Shown piece by piece: positions 1-8,203 of a stretch of DNA of 25,385 nucleotides. Position 1 is the stretch's first letter; every line of letters starts with the position of its first letter. Made by a program: the position numbers and the translations under genes. Source of the stretch: DATBRC01 sp036560485 (GTDB lineage: Bacteria > Pseudomonadota > Gammaproteobacteria > Burkholderiales > Burkholderiaceae_D); NCBI GenBank assembly GCA_036560485.1, contig DATBRC010000035.1:1-25385 (forward strand), given 5' to 3'. The notes beneath the pieces were generated by a model. It saw nothing but the letters and a program-made list of their open reading frames with translations. It did no database searches and had not been told where the DNA came from.

Positions 1-262
1 CGGGTTGGGCGAAACCGATGAGGAAATTTTGCAAGTGATGCGCGACTTGCGCGCACATGATGTCGATATGCTGACCATCGGGCAATACCTGATGCCCAGT
101 GGCGACCATTTGCCGGTGCGGCGTTATGTGCATCCGGACACATTCAAGATGTTTGAGGAAGAAGCCTACAAAATGGGCTTTGCGCATGCGGCAGTCGGCG
201 CGATGGTGCGTTCCAGTTATCATGCCGATCAGCAGGCGCATGGGGTGGTGGCGGGAGAGTAA
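1..262 (+). CDS. lipA: Lipoyl synthase, C-terminal part (5' truncated by window)
   Basis: LipA is a radical-SAM enzyme that inserts two sulfur atoms into protein-bound octanoyl chains, giving the lipoyl cofactor of 2-oxoacid dehydrogenases and the glycine cleavage system. Only the last 86 or so codons are present, with the frame open from base 2. The visible part carries the LipA C-terminal signature: GLGETDEEI, then the DMLTIGQYLMPS segment, the VRRYVHPDTF stretch, and a GAMVRSSYHADQQ end whose RSSY serine is the conserved ligand to the auxiliary iron-sulfur cluster. The CxxxCxxC radical-SAM motif lies upstream, outside the window. The gene ends convergently with dinB, 37 bp away. The identification is firm; the missing 5' end is simply the window edge. 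Confidence 0.95.
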   Translation, partial: GLGETDEEILQVMRDLRAHDVDMLTIGQYLMPSGDHLPVRRYVHPDTFKMFEEEAYKMGFAHAAVGAMVRSSYHADQQAHGVVAGE

Positions 263-282
263 TCAGCCCATTATCGTTAATT

Positions 283-299
283 CACTTTGACTCAAAGTG
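283..299. terminator. Small hairpin between convergent lipA and dinB
   Basis: CACTTT (283-288) and AAAGTG (294-299) form a perfect 6-bp stem around GACTC. It directly abuts the dinB stop codon and lies 20 bp beyond the lipA stop. There is no run of T on either side, so it is at best a weak transcription end or an RNA-stabilising hairpin. Confidence 0.25.
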
Positions 300-1457
300 C
301 TATGGCCAAAGGAACAATTCACCTTGCGGCATATCATCAACAACCGGCACCGCACCTGGTTTCGATAGCGCACTCATTTTGACACCAAGCAGTCGCAATC
401 TCTTTTGCAATGGAACACGCAACAGACATTCACCGGCAGCGCGCCGGATTGTGGCAGCATCAGCTGTTGGAATGGTAATCGAGATGTCACGCGTCACTGT
501 TTTGAAATCGTCATAACGCAGCTTGATGCCGATGGTGCGGCCCACATAACCTTTGCGCTTCAGGTCTTCAGCCAAACGTGTACACAGCGATGTGAAAATG
601 CCCGACAGGATTTCCCGGTCATGACGTGCATGCAAATCTCGTTCAAACGTGGTTTCCCTGCTGATCGATTTCGGTTCCGAGCTTGTGACAACCGGCCGGT
701 CATCTATGCCGTGTGAAACTTTCTGCAGCCAATCAGCATAGGTCTGACCGAAGTGGGTGTGTAGCAAAGCAGGTTCTGCATGCGCCAATTCCTTGATTGT
801 ATGGATGCCGAGCGCGGCCAACTTTTCCGTAGCCTTGGGGCCAATGCCATTGATCTTGCGAACCGGTAAAGGCCAAATGCGCGGCGCGATATCGTCTTGA
901 CTCAAGATTGTGATGCCGTTCGGCTTTTCCAGATCGGAACAAATCTTGGCCAGCAGTTTATTCGGGGCGATGCCTATCGAGCATGACAGACTCGTGGCGT
1001 CGCGCACGGCCTGTTTGATGCGCATTGCAAGCGAATGCGTATCTTCATCAAGTTCAGTCAGGTCAATATAAATTTCGTCAATGCCGCGGTCTTCGATTTC
1101 AGGCGCAATCGAGGCAACGGCATTTTTGAACAGGCGCGAATAACGGCGATACGAGTCGAAGTCCGTTGGCAGAAGGAAGGCATCCGGCGCCAGCTTTGCC
1201 GCCTTCATCACACCCATTGCAGAAAACACGCCCAGCGCACGTGCTTCGTAAGTTGACGTCGTCACAACCCCGCGTCCAACATACTCGCGCAGCCGAGAGA
1301 AAGTACGGCTGCCGTCGGCCTGTGTGTGCGGTTGATGATCGTTGCGGCCGCCGATCACGACCGGCTGGCCGCGCAATTCAGGGTAGCGCAGCAATTCGAC
1401 CGATGCATAGAATGCATCCATGTCGAGATGGGCAATGCGCCGTGTCGGAAAATCCAT
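300..1457 (-). CDS. dinB: DNA polymerase IV (Y-family translesion polymerase)
   Basis: An error-prone Y-family polymerase that copies past damaged template bases. In this 385-residue protein the palm begins with HLDMDAFYASVE (metal-binding D12) and the second catalytic motif is GIDEIYIDL (D127, E128). A helix-hairpin-helix-like segment, INGIGPKATEKLAALGI, follows. The last residues, QGELF (378-382), fit a sliding-clamp binding motif. Compared with E. coli DinB, about 24 extra residues sit between the first motif and the GVVTTSTYEAR segment (roughly residues 38-62); I believe this insertion is typical of a Burkholderiales DinB branch. The gene starts 12 bp after the YceI-like lipoprotein gene on the same strand, so the two are probably co-transcribed. 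I saw no LexA box, but the upstream region belongs to the neighbouring gene. Confidence 0.95.
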   Translation of the reverse strand: MDFPTRRIAHLDMDAFYASVELLRYPELRGQPVVIGGRNDHQPHTQADGSRTFSRLREYVGRGVVTTSTYEARALGVFSAMGVMKAAKLAPDAFLLPTDFDSYRRYSRLFKNAVASIAPEIEDRGIDEIYIDLTELDEDTHSLAMRIKQAVRDATSLSCSIGIAPNKLLAKICSDLEKPNGITILSQDDIAPRIWPLPVRKINGIGPKATEKLAALGIHTIKELAHAEPALLHTHFGQTYADWLQKVSHGIDDRPVVTSSEPKSISRETTFERDLHARHDREILSGIFTSLCTRLAEDLKRKGYVGRTIGIKLRYDDFKTVTRDISITIPTADAATIRRAAGECLLRVPLQKRLRLLGVKMSALSKPGAVPVVDDMPQGELFLWP

Positions 1458-1469
1458 AAGGTGAATCGA

Positions 1470-2186
1470 TCAGCGCTGTTTTGCAACGATCCGAAAGCGT
1501 AAATCCATACGATCCTGGACTTGAATTGCACCTCCTAAAACCGAATAAGGGACGATGCCAAAATCGGTTTGGTTCAATGTTAGGCGTCCAGCGACGATGA
1601 GCCGTTTCGGTGCCGTTTCAATTTGAGCAGGAACATCGAAAGTGCGCGTTACACCATGCAGCGTGATTGAAACGTGCAAAGCGGGCTGCGTGGCATCGAT
1701 GCGTGTGGCATGAATCAAAACGAATGGAAAGCGATCGGCCTCCAGTACTTTTACCAGCATGTTGTGACGTGTGCCTTCAACTGCCTCCGGTGTGGGTTGC
1801 GTATCGAATCCGGCTTCCGCGCGCAGGTTCGGCTCATCGACGGTGAGCTTGGCAAGCGGCAGGATGAGATCGGCTCGCCCTTCATCCGGTGCGACATAGC
1901 CGTTTATGTCATGGCTGGCAATAACATGGTCGTGACCCAGACGCGCGAGTGTTCCTGCGCGCCGCACTTCAATAGTCACGAGTGATAACTCAGGGGTTAT
2001 CCGCATGACTGTCTTGCCCATCGCTTCAGTCTGGCGATAATACGATTCCGGAAATTCTGCCGGCAACGGCGAAATCGCTGAAGGAGTTTCCTGAGGCGGT
2101 GGTGTCGTGGAACAGCCCGTTACAAAAGCGGCTGCCAGTGTGGTCACATAAATCCAGCGTACAACATCAAATCGCAAGTATTTCAT
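1470..2186 (-). CDS. YceI-like family lipoprotein
   Basis: A 238-residue predicted lipoprotein. A hydrophobic signal (about residues 8-24) ends in a lipobox, VTGC, with lipidated Cys25, followed by a Ser/Thr/Pro-rich linker. The rest resembles the YceI family, lipocalin-like beta-barrels that bind isoprenoid or other amphiphilic lipids in the periplasm. Supporting features are the LARLGHDHV segment, the F-P-F strand near residue 153, the ITLHGVTRTFDVPA strand with the family's LxGxT pattern, and the closing strand around residues 207-235. The ligand cannot be told from sequence. The lipid anchor distinguishes it from soluble E. coli YceI. It is transcribed toward dinB and divergently from the chemoreceptor gene, with 214 bp between the two starts. 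Confidence 0.8.
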   Translation of the reverse strand: MKYLRFDVVRWIYVTTLAAAFVTGCSTTPPPQETPSAISPLPAEFPESYYRQTEAMGKTVMRITPELSLVTIEVRRAGTLARLGHDHVIASHDINGYVAPDEGRADLILPLAKLTVDEPNLRAEAGFDTQPTPEAVEGTRHNMLVKVLEADRFPFVLIHATRIDATQPALHVSITLHGVTRTFDVPAQIETAPKRLIVAGRLTLNQTDFGIVPYSVLGGAIQVQDRMDLRFRIVAKQR

Positions 2187-2257
2187 AGGCAGTCTTTACT
2201 AAGTGTTTGGTGAGGCTGTGGGAGCAATTATTAAAATGGCATGCATACAGGTTTTGT

Positions 2258-2284
2258 TAAAGGATCGCCACTCATAGCCGTAGA
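2258..2284 (+). promoter_or_regulatory. Candidate sigma28 (FliA) promoter for the chemoreceptor gene
   Basis: TAAAGGAT (2258-2265), an 11-bp spacer and GCCGTAGA (2277-2284) match the flagellar sigma28 consensus TAAAGTTT-N11-GCCGATAA. The TAAAG and GCCG cores and the spacing are exact; the outer bases deviate. It points at the chemoreceptor gene 116 bp downstream, a class of gene normally transcribed by FliA. No start site has been measured. Confidence 0.5.
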
Positions 2285-2400
2285 CAGTAGCATCATCATA
2301 AATTGGTTTCTCATTTTCAGCTAAGTCCATGTTATTCTTCAAAAACAATAAAATGCCAAAAAGAAATCTGGCGCCCCCATCGTTTCCAGGAGAGAGATGA

Positions 2401-4122
2401 ATGTCTAAGTTGCTCACGCTTACCATTGCAAAAAAACTGTGGTTGATCACCATCACGACTGCGTTGGGAATCACAGTCTTTACGTTGGTATTCCTCATAT
2501 CGGAGAAAAAACTGATATTGGAAGAAAGGCAAAACAGCGTACGCCAAGGGGTCGAAGTGGTATACGACATTGTGTCTCATTATCAGAGCCTTTCTGCAAA
2601 AGGCTTGCTGCCTGAAGCCGATGCACAGCGCGCGGCATTGGAAGAAATCAAGACCTTGCGGTATAGCGGCACAGAATATTTTTGGATTAACGATATGCAG
2701 CCCCGCATGATCATGGATCCGATCAAACCGGAGCTGGATGGAAAAGATCTTGCAGAAAACAAGGATCCAACCGGCAAGCATTTGTTCGTCGATATGGTTA
2801 ATGCGGTGAAGGCAAATGGCGCAGGATTTGTTTTTTATATGTGGCCCAAACCAGGCAGCGAAACCCCGGTGGAAAAAGTGTCCTATGTGAAGGGTTTTGC
2901 ACCATGGGGATGGATCATTGGCTCTGGCGCATATGAAGATACTGTCGACGCGATTTTCTGGGCACGTTTAGCTACCTTTGCGAGTGGCGCTTTGGTATTT
3001 ATGAGCTTGTTGGTTGCTTTTAGCCTCTCGGTGGCACGCAGTATTTCACGTCCATTGAATGAGGCTGTCAGAATTGCGCAAACAGTCGCCGCCGGTGATC
3101 TGACCAGTCGCATTGAAGTCGATGGGAACGATGAAGCAAGCCAATTATTGCGCGCGCTGAAAGACATGAATGAAAGTTTGGTGAGAATTGTAGGCGAGGT
3201 GCGTGTCAGCACCGATACCATCGCAACCGCATCCGGTCAAATTGCCAGCGGCAACATGGACTTGTCCGCACGCACAGAATCCCAAGCAAGCTCGCTGGAA
3301 AAAACTGCTTCGTCGATGGAAGAGCTGACTTCGACCGTCAAACAAAATGCCGACAACGCGCGTCAAGCAAACCAATTGGCGGTTTCTGCATCAGAAGTCG
3401 CCGTCAAAGGTGGTTCGGTCGTCACGCAAGTGGTGGACACGATGGGATCCATCAACGCCTCGTCCAAAAAGATTGTCGATATCATTGGCGTGATCGACGG
3501 CATTGCATTCCAGACCAATATTCTGGCATTGAATGCCGCAGTCGAAGCAGCCCGTGCCGGCGAACAAGGACGCGGATTTGCCGTGGTCGCAGCGGAAGTG
3601 CGCAATCTGGCACAACGTTCTGCGGGTGCAGCCAAGGAAATTAAAACCTTGATCGGCGATTCGGTCGATAAGGTTGATATTGGGGCCAAGCTGGTGGATC
3701 AAGCAGGCGCCACCATGCAAGAGATCGTCGATAGCGTCAGGCGCGTCACCGATATCATGAGTGAGATCACTGCAGCTAGTCAGGAGCAGATGTCCGGCAT
3801 CGAGCAAGTCAATGGAGCCGTGACACAAATGGATTCCAGCACACAGCAAAATGCAGCATTGGTAGAAGAGGCCGCTGCCGCTGCACAATCACTGCGCGAT
3901 CAAGCAGGCAAGTTGTCTCAAGTGGTCAGCGTCTTCAAACTCGATGGCGGGAAAGCAGTGATGGCCAAGCGGACAATTGATATCACACCGAAGCACAAGC
4001 CAAGCACACCTGCAGCCTTGCCTAAAAAAGCATCTGCGCCCAAAATTGCAGCAGTACCGGCGCAGCCGAGAAAGTTGGCCAACTCCACACAGACCAGTGG
4101 CGATGATTGGGAAGAGTTCTAG
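2401..4122 (+). CDS. Methyl-accepting chemotaxis protein with a Cache-type sensor
   Basis: A transmembrane chemoreceptor of 573 residues. The order is TM1 (about 12-34), a periplasmic single-Cache (sCache_2-like) domain (about 36-185, with EYFWINDMQPRMIMDP and the GWIIGSGAYEDTV end), TM2 (about 188-211), HAMP (about 212-264) and a long cytoplasmic signalling coiled coil. The hairpin tip, which contacts CheA and CheW, contains NAAVEAARAGEQGRGFAVVA. The protein ends in DDWEEF, which fits the xWxxF pentapeptide that tethers CheR and CheB to high-abundance receptors. The linker before it is rich in Ala, Pro and Lys. A purine-rich ribosome-binding site (AGGAGAG) precedes the ATG. sCache_2 receptors often sense small organic acids, but the ligand cannot be read here. 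The stop codon falls inside a palindromic repeat. Confidence 0.95.
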   Translation: MSKLLTLTIAKKLWLITITTALGITVFTLVFLISEKKLILEERQNSVRQGVEVVYDIVSHYQSLSAKGLLPEADAQRAALEEIKTLRYSGTEYFWINDMQPRMIMDPIKPELDGKDLAENKDPTGKHLFVDMVNAVKANGAGFVFYMWPKPGSETPVEKVSYVKGFAPWGWIIGSGAYEDTVDAIFWARLATFASGALVFMSLLVAFSLSVARSISRPLNEAVRIAQTVAAGDLTSRIEVDGNDEASQLLRALKDMNESLVRIVGEVRVSTDTIATASGQIASGNMDLSARTESQASSLEKTASSMEELTSTVKQNADNARQANQLAVSASEVAVKGGSVVTQVVDTMGSINASSKKIVDIIGVIDGIAFQTNILALNAAVEAARAGEQGRGFAVVAAEVRNLAQRSAGAAKEIKTLIGDSVDKVDIGAKLVDQAGATMQEIVDSVRRVTDIMSEITAASQEQMSGIEQVNGAVTQMDSSTQQNAALVEEAAAAAQSLRDQAGKLSQVVSVFKLDGGKAVMAKRTIDITPKHKPSTPAALPKKASAPKIAAVPAQPRKLANSTQTSGDDWEEF

Positions 4123-4244
4123 AGCAGTTTTAGCCAGGCTGTACACGGCCAATCTTGAACCTGTGATGCTCACCGTACCTCACGTACGGTTGCGCTTCTC
4201 GGCCCAACCTTGGCTCGTGTATAGCCAGGCTAAAACTGCTCTAG
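4119..4244. repeat. 126-bp imperfect palindromic element (MITE-like) at the chemoreceptor stop
   Basis: The outer arms CTAGAGCAGTTTTAGCC (4119-4135) and its exact reverse complement (4228-4244) form a perfect 17-bp inverted repeat. With two mismatches and a bulge the pairing continues inward through GGCT, TACACG and GCCAA to about 35 bp per arm. The centre holds a second hairpin, ACCGTAC (4172-4178) with GTACGGT (4184-4190). Both ends contain TA (4120-4121 and 4242-4243), and GTT flanks both sides (4116-4118 and 4245-4247); either could be a target duplication. It has no coding capacity, so it may be a small non-autonomous element or an intergenic palindromic repeat. The left arm includes the chemoreceptor's TAG stop. 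Confidence 0.75.
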
Positions 4245-4274
4245 GTTCCTTTGTTGTGGTTGGCATGATGCCAC

Positions 4275-4313
4275 ATAATAAAAAAGACGCCGCCGGCGTC
4301 TTTTTTTATTATT
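4275..4313. terminator. Bidirectional intrinsic terminator
   Basis: GACGCCG (4286-4292) pairs with CGGCGTC (4294-4300) and is flanked by six A on the left and seven T on the right. AT pairing then continues outward. It lies between the convergent chemoreceptor and TlpA-like genes and can end transcription from both sides. Confidence 0.9.
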
Positions 4314-4334
4314 CAGAAATGGCATGCAGACTTG

Positions 4335-4898
4335 TCATGCCTTCAGCACATCCTTCAACAGTTGATGCAATTCCGGAAATGTAGGCTCACCTTCATAGCG
4401 CCGAATGATCATGCCATTTTTATCGATCACAAAAGTGGTGGGTGTGCCGCCGACACCGCCGAATGATTTTGCCAAGTCGCCGCTGGCATCATAGGCAACC
4501 TTGAAAGGCAGTTGACGTGTCTGAGTATAGTGAATGACGTAATTGGGCGCGTCATAGCTCATGGCGACCGCTACAAATTCCAAGCCTTGTTTTTTGAATT
4601 TATTGTATGTCTCAACCATTTTCGGCATTTCATGAATGCAAGTCGAACAGCTGGTTGCCCAGAAGTTGACCAGCACAACTTTGCCGCGCAAACTTTGCGA
4701 CGTGATTTTTTCGCCATCCAGACTGATAAATGTGACGTTGGCAGGGCTGGCTCGTCCAAATAATAAGCAGGCACTGCCGATGATGGCAACGAGAGACGCG
4801 ATAAGAACCATCGTTCGGATGATGGTCATGCGTGGCAGATGTAATCCCAGAGTTTGTTTTGGCATAGTGATCATCATTTTTGTTGGAATAGTATGCAA
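4335..4898 (-). CDS. TlpA-like membrane-anchored thioredoxin-fold protein
   Basis: A thioredoxin-fold protein of the TlpA/ResA/peroxiredoxin-like group, expected to face the periplasm from an N-terminal anchor (about residues 28-48). The active site is WATSCSTC (C84, C87 counted from the TTG start), followed by the HEMP segment and the cis-proline loop GGTPTTFVID. Such proteins reduce or transfer disulfides, for example in cytochrome c maturation or metallo-centre assembly; the partner here is unknown. The start is uncertain. The longest frame begins with TTG at 4898 and in-frame ATGs follow at 4877, 4865 and 4829; none has a good ribosome-binding site. The start at 4829 would place the anchor right at the N terminus. 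It lies downstream of the DsrE-like gene on the same strand, which suggests a shared redox or sulfur role. Confidence 0.85.
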   Translation of the reverse strand: MHTIPTKMMITMPKQTLGLHLPRMTIIRTMVLIASLVAIIGSACLLFGRASPANVTFISLDGEKITSQSLRGKVVLVNFWATSCSTCIHEMPKMVETYNKFKKQGLEFVAVAMSYDAPNYVIHYTQTRQLPFKVAYDASGDLAKSFGGVGGTPTTFVIDKNGMIIRRYEGEPTFPELHQLLKDVLKA

Positions 4899-5023
4899 AA
4901 GCTACAACTAGGACTGGATAAAAGAGCCATAGTTCAATGTTTCACTAAAACAGCATGATTTTCATTGATCTCGATCAAGACGGACAGTTAATTAACTGCT
5001 ACAGATTTCCAGGTTTCACTTTA

Positions 5024-5467
5024 TTACGGGCGAAAGTAGACATATCCTTCTCTTGCCTGCAGTCGCATTATTTCTACTACACCCGCCGGGACAATTTTTG
5101 CTTGTGGCAATACGTCCGTGACTGGCACATTATGGGCTGTCAGCGTGTTATTGCAGATGCGGAATTCGACTCCCTGTTCCGCCAAGGCAGCCACTGCGGC
5201 ATCAAAAGGTTTGCCATTGCGTTCTTTCGCTTCCTTTAACAAAAATTGAATGCCATCGCCCAGTGCAACGACCGTGATATGGGTGTTTGGCTCCAGGCGC
5301 AATTCATTGCGGATATTTGCCAATCCGCGCGATGCCTGGTCAATGCCGTCAGCGATGTGATACACCACTTTGATTTGATCGTCGGCGAATGCTGGTGTGA
5401 CGATCAGGGAGCTGAGGATGAGGGCGAATAAACCGCCGATTAATGTCTTCGAAAAAGGTCGATGCAT
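5024..5467 (-). CDS. Exported DsrE/DsrF-like family protein
   Basis: A 147-residue protein with a clear signal peptide (hydrophobic residues 9-25, likely cleavage AFA-DD at 28/29) and a DsrE-like fold. The pattern fits: VVYHIADG near the start, an ITVVALGDGI strand-turn, and FRICNNTL carrying the single conserved Cys105. DsrE-fold proteins include sulfur-relay carriers, but secreted single-cysteine members are poorly characterised, so sulfur handling is an inference. GGAG is well placed before the ATG. The gene begins 34 bp after the M48 protease gene and precedes the TlpA-like gene on the same strand. The pairing of a periplasmic single-cysteine protein with a CxxC oxidoreductase is suggestive. 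Confidence 0.8.
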   Translation of the reverse strand: MHRPFSKTLIGGLFALILSSLIVTPAFADDQIKVVYHIADGIDQASRGLANIRNELRLEPNTHITVVALGDGIQFLLKEAKERNGKPFDAAVAALAEQGVEFRICNNTLTAHNVPVTDVLPQAKIVPAGVVEIMRLQAREGYVYFRP

Positions 5468-5501
5468 GATGTGAGCTCCATTTTTTCAATAGGTGATGAT
5501 G

Positions 5502-7484
5502 TCATTCGGCGGCATATACGGCTGCCACGTTGGGTGGGACAGGCACCTCAATCGCTGCGCAGATTGCACGCAATACATCTGCTGTCGTGATAGGCAACGT
5601 TGTAGTTTGATCGGTCGCCGCCGATAACATCTTGATCAACGCCGGCTTTTCCAACGGCGCAAGCTGGTTCAGCCGATCAAGTGCATGACGAATCTTGATA
5701 AAGTTAATGTCACCCATCGCAGAGAGACTTTCTGGCGTCAACTTGAGTGCCATGCATGCTGCAATACCACGACGGAAAGAAATCGAAGGTTCTTCATGCG
5801 TAGTGGATGCAACAACATAAGCAATCAGCGATAGCAATAAGGCACTCTCTTCTCTTAACGCGGAAAGAGACGGAAACTTGACGGAAATGGCACGTCCGGA
5901 TCGCTCATCGAGTCGGCGTGTCAGCACGGTTTGCAAAACGAATTCAGCAATCGTGATCTTGTTGTCGGCAGCGATCAATTTGTCGACCATTTTCAATACG
6001 CGGGTGCGTTCGAAGTCGGATAATTGCCGCAAGGCCGGCATCGCCAAATCCAGCAGGGGCAAGCGCATGTTCTTGGGTAAATTATCGATCGTTTCACTTA
6101 AATACAGAACAAAACTCGCTTGTTTCGGAAAGTCCGCCTTCAATAAAGCCATCTGCGTATCGCGCTCAGCGCCCTGCCCCAGTAACAATGCATACACCAC
6201 TGCACTTGCTGATTCTGGTTCGCGAACCGCTGTATCAAGTTCGGGGGCGAGCCGGATTTTTTCAACCGCGTTGCGGCCGAATGCAATTGCTGATGGAGAT
6301 GCAGGTGGCGGTGATGATGCTGCCGGGGCGGCTTGTGTATACGTGTCTTTGATGTAATCGTTTGCCGTGTCACTTTCGGCAAAACCGGAGGCGGCATAAG
6401 GCAGATCGGGTAAGCCGCCGGTACTGACGTTGTCGGTTGTGTTGCCTGCCAATTCCGATGCATCAAGCATTCCCACATTTCTCCCATAAATACGGCGCAG
6501 TCTTTCCTCAAGCGGTGGGTGTGTTGCAAACAAGCCTTTCACCAGACTCGGTCTGGCTGCACCCAAAAACAAATGAGATAGTTGTTCTGCATTCGGGTGC
6601 TGAATCCTTGAGCCCAAACCTGCCGATCGTGTGAGGCCGCCAATCTTGCGTAGCGCACCCCCGATGCCGTCTCGATTGCGCGTGAATTGCACAGAGCTGG
6701 CATCAGCCAGAAATTCGCGCTCACGCGAGACTGCCGATTTGATCAAACGGCCGAATAGCACGCCGATGTAACCGCCCGCCACCAGTACGATGCCGGACGC
6801 AAACAGCAGAGCGCCTGGTGAAGGTCCTTTGTCATTGCGCGAGCTGTACGAACCGTTCGAGCCAAACTGGATCAGTTGCTGGCCAAAGCCGGAAATCATC
6901 TGGATGCCGAACAAGACGCCGATCAGCCGCACATTCATGCGCATGTCGCCATTCAGGATGTGGCTGAATTCGTGGCCGATCACGCCTTGCAGTTCATCGC
7001 GCGTCAGCCGATTCAATGTGCCGCGTGTGACGGCAACCACGGCTTCATTAGGTTGATAGCCGGCGGCAAATGCATTGATCGAATCTTCCTGGTCCAGCAG
7101 ATATACCTTGGGGCATGCAATGCTGGAGGCGATCGCCATTTCTTCGACGACATTCAACAGGCGACGCTCCAGCGCATCTTGTGTGGCAGGAGATACAAGC
7201 CGTCCACCAGCCATCTGTGCCACCGCATCGCCGCCGTCACGCAGATTGTAGGTTTGAAACAAGGTGCCGCCGACGATGAATCCTACTGTGATTAACGTAT
7301 TGACGAAGAAGAACCCATGCGGGAATATGTTGTGCCCAGAGACGCCGGCGCGATGTGCCCCGATCCAGATAAGTGACAAGGCAACATTGACTGCAATGAC
7401 AATGCCGACTATGGCTAGAACGAACAGGATCATCAGCGTTCGCGTATGGCGACGCGCTTGATCCTGTTGTTCAAAGAAGTTCAT
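5502..7484 (-). CDS. M48 family zinc metalloprotease (HtpX-related) with long C-terminal region
   Basis: A membrane-bound zinc endopeptidase. TM segments lie at about 17-41 and 57-76. The zinc site is VIGHEFSH (H171, E172, H175), and the third ligand is E257 in SREREFLADAS. Further hydrophobic segments at about 186-200 and 226-247 match the HtpX topology. HtpX proteins are usually near 290 residues; this one has 660. About 330 residues follow the protease domain: a Ser/Ala/Pro-rich linker near 385-400, then a mostly helical region of unknown function. HtpX-type enzymes cleave damaged membrane proteins. The gene follows lemA by 57 bp, a recurrent LemA-M48 pairing, and precedes the DsrE-like gene by 34 bp. 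No strong ribosome-binding site is visible before the ATG. Confidence 0.9.
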   Translation of the reverse strand: MNFFEQQDQARRHTRTLMILFVLAIVGIVIAVNVALSLIWIGAHRAGVSGHNIFPHGFFFVNTLITVGFIVGGTLFQTYNLRDGGDAVAQMAGGRLVSPATQDALERRLLNVVEEMAIASSIACPKVYLLDQEDSINAFAAGYQPNEAVVAVTRGTLNRLTRDELQGVIGHEFSHILNGDMRMNVRLIGVLFGIQMISGFGQQLIQFGSNGSYSSRNDKGPSPGALLFASGIVLVAGGYIGVLFGRLIKSAVSREREFLADASSVQFTRNRDGIGGALRKIGGLTRSAGLGSRIQHPNAEQLSHLFLGAARPSLVKGLFATHPPLEERLRRIYGRNVGMLDASELAGNTTDNVSTGGLPDLPYAASGFAESDTANDYIKDTYTQAAPAASSPPPASPSAIAFGRNAVEKIRLAPELDTAVREPESASAVVYALLLGQGAERDTQMALLKADFPKQASFVLYLSETIDNLPKNMRLPLLDLAMPALRQLSDFERTRVLKMVDKLIAADNKITIAEFVLQTVLTRRLDERSGRAISVKFPSLSALREESALLLSLIAYVVASTTHEEPSISFRRGIAACMALKLTPESLSAMGDINFIKIRHALDRLNQLAPLEKPALIKMLSAATDQTTTLPITTADVLRAICAAIEVPVPPNVAAVYAAE

Positions 7485-7541
7485 CGTGAGGTTGATGCGT
7501 TGAAGAGGCGTGCTGCCGCCTCATATGCATTGCGTACCACT

Positions 7542-8126
7542 TCAGAAGCTGACCTTGACGGCTTTGCGTTCTTCGGGTGCTTCAGTCGCTTGCAATAATT
7601 CGGCTGACTTGAATCCGAAATTATTGGCAATCAGCGAACCGGGGAATTGTTCGATCGATGTGTTGTACTGCATCACGTTGTCATTGTAGGCTTGTCGTGC
7701 AAATGCGATGCGGTTCTCTGTGCTGGTCAACTCTTCGGTGAGTTGCATCATGTTTTGATTGGCTTTCAGATCCGGATAGGCTTCCGATAACGCAAACAGT
7801 TTACCGAGCGAAGAACTGAGTGCGCCTTCTGCCGCTGATAATTGCTGTACTGCCGCCGCGTTGGTCGGGTCCAGATTGGCATTAACGGTGACCGCCTGGT
7901 TGCGCGCAGCGATCACTGCTTCCAGCGTTTCGCGCTCATGCTTCATATAGCCTTTGGCCGTCTCCACCAGATTGGGAATCAAGTCATAGCGGCGTTTCAA
8001 TTGCACATCGATTTGTGCAAACGCATTTTTGAATTGATTGCGTAAGGCGACGAGACGGTTGTATGCACCGACGATCCAGAATACGACTGCCAGAATAATA
8101 ACCAACAGGATGATGATTGTGACCAT
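7542..8126 (-). CDS. lemA: LemA family protein
   Basis: A 194-residue protein with one N-terminal membrane helix (about 3-20) and a helical-bundle domain typical of LemA. The signature is AYNRLVALRNQFKNAFAQID followed by LKRRYDLIPNLVETAKGYM, with the closing ENRIAFARQAYND and NNFGF segments. LemA proteins are membrane-attached and of unclear biochemical function. They commonly lie beside M48 proteases or TPM-domain proteins, and here an M48 gene follows at 57 bp. A GGGGAAGAG stretch upstream of the ATG may serve as the ribosome-binding site. A 7-bp inverted repeat (CTAAACG 8170-8176, CGTTTAG 8195-8201) lies between dolP and this gene. Confidence 0.95.
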   Translation of the reverse strand: MVTIIILLVIILAVVFWIVGAYNRLVALRNQFKNAFAQIDVQLKRRYDLIPNLVETAKGYMKHERETLEAVIAARNQAVTVNANLDPTNAAAVQQLSAAEGALSSSLGKLFALSEAYPDLKANQNMMQLTEELTSTENRIAFARQAYNDNVMQYNTSIEQFPGSLIANNFGFKSAELLQATEAPEERKAVKVSF

Positions 8127-8203
8127 GATTGTTCTCTTCCCCTATAAAGATCTGCAAACCACGATAGTGCTAAACGATGTGCTAAATCACCTCCCGTTTA
8201 GTA

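Noticed and set aside
8001..8020. TTGCACA...TGTGCAA inverted repeat, resembling the phasin operator halves.
   Set aside because: It lies well inside lemA coding sequence, and the spacing and flanks differ from the operator motif.
8170..8201. 7-bp inverted repeat CTAAACG/CGTTTAG between dolP and lemA as a terminator.
   Set aside because: An 18-base loop, a short AT-rich stem and no T-run make it unconvincing.
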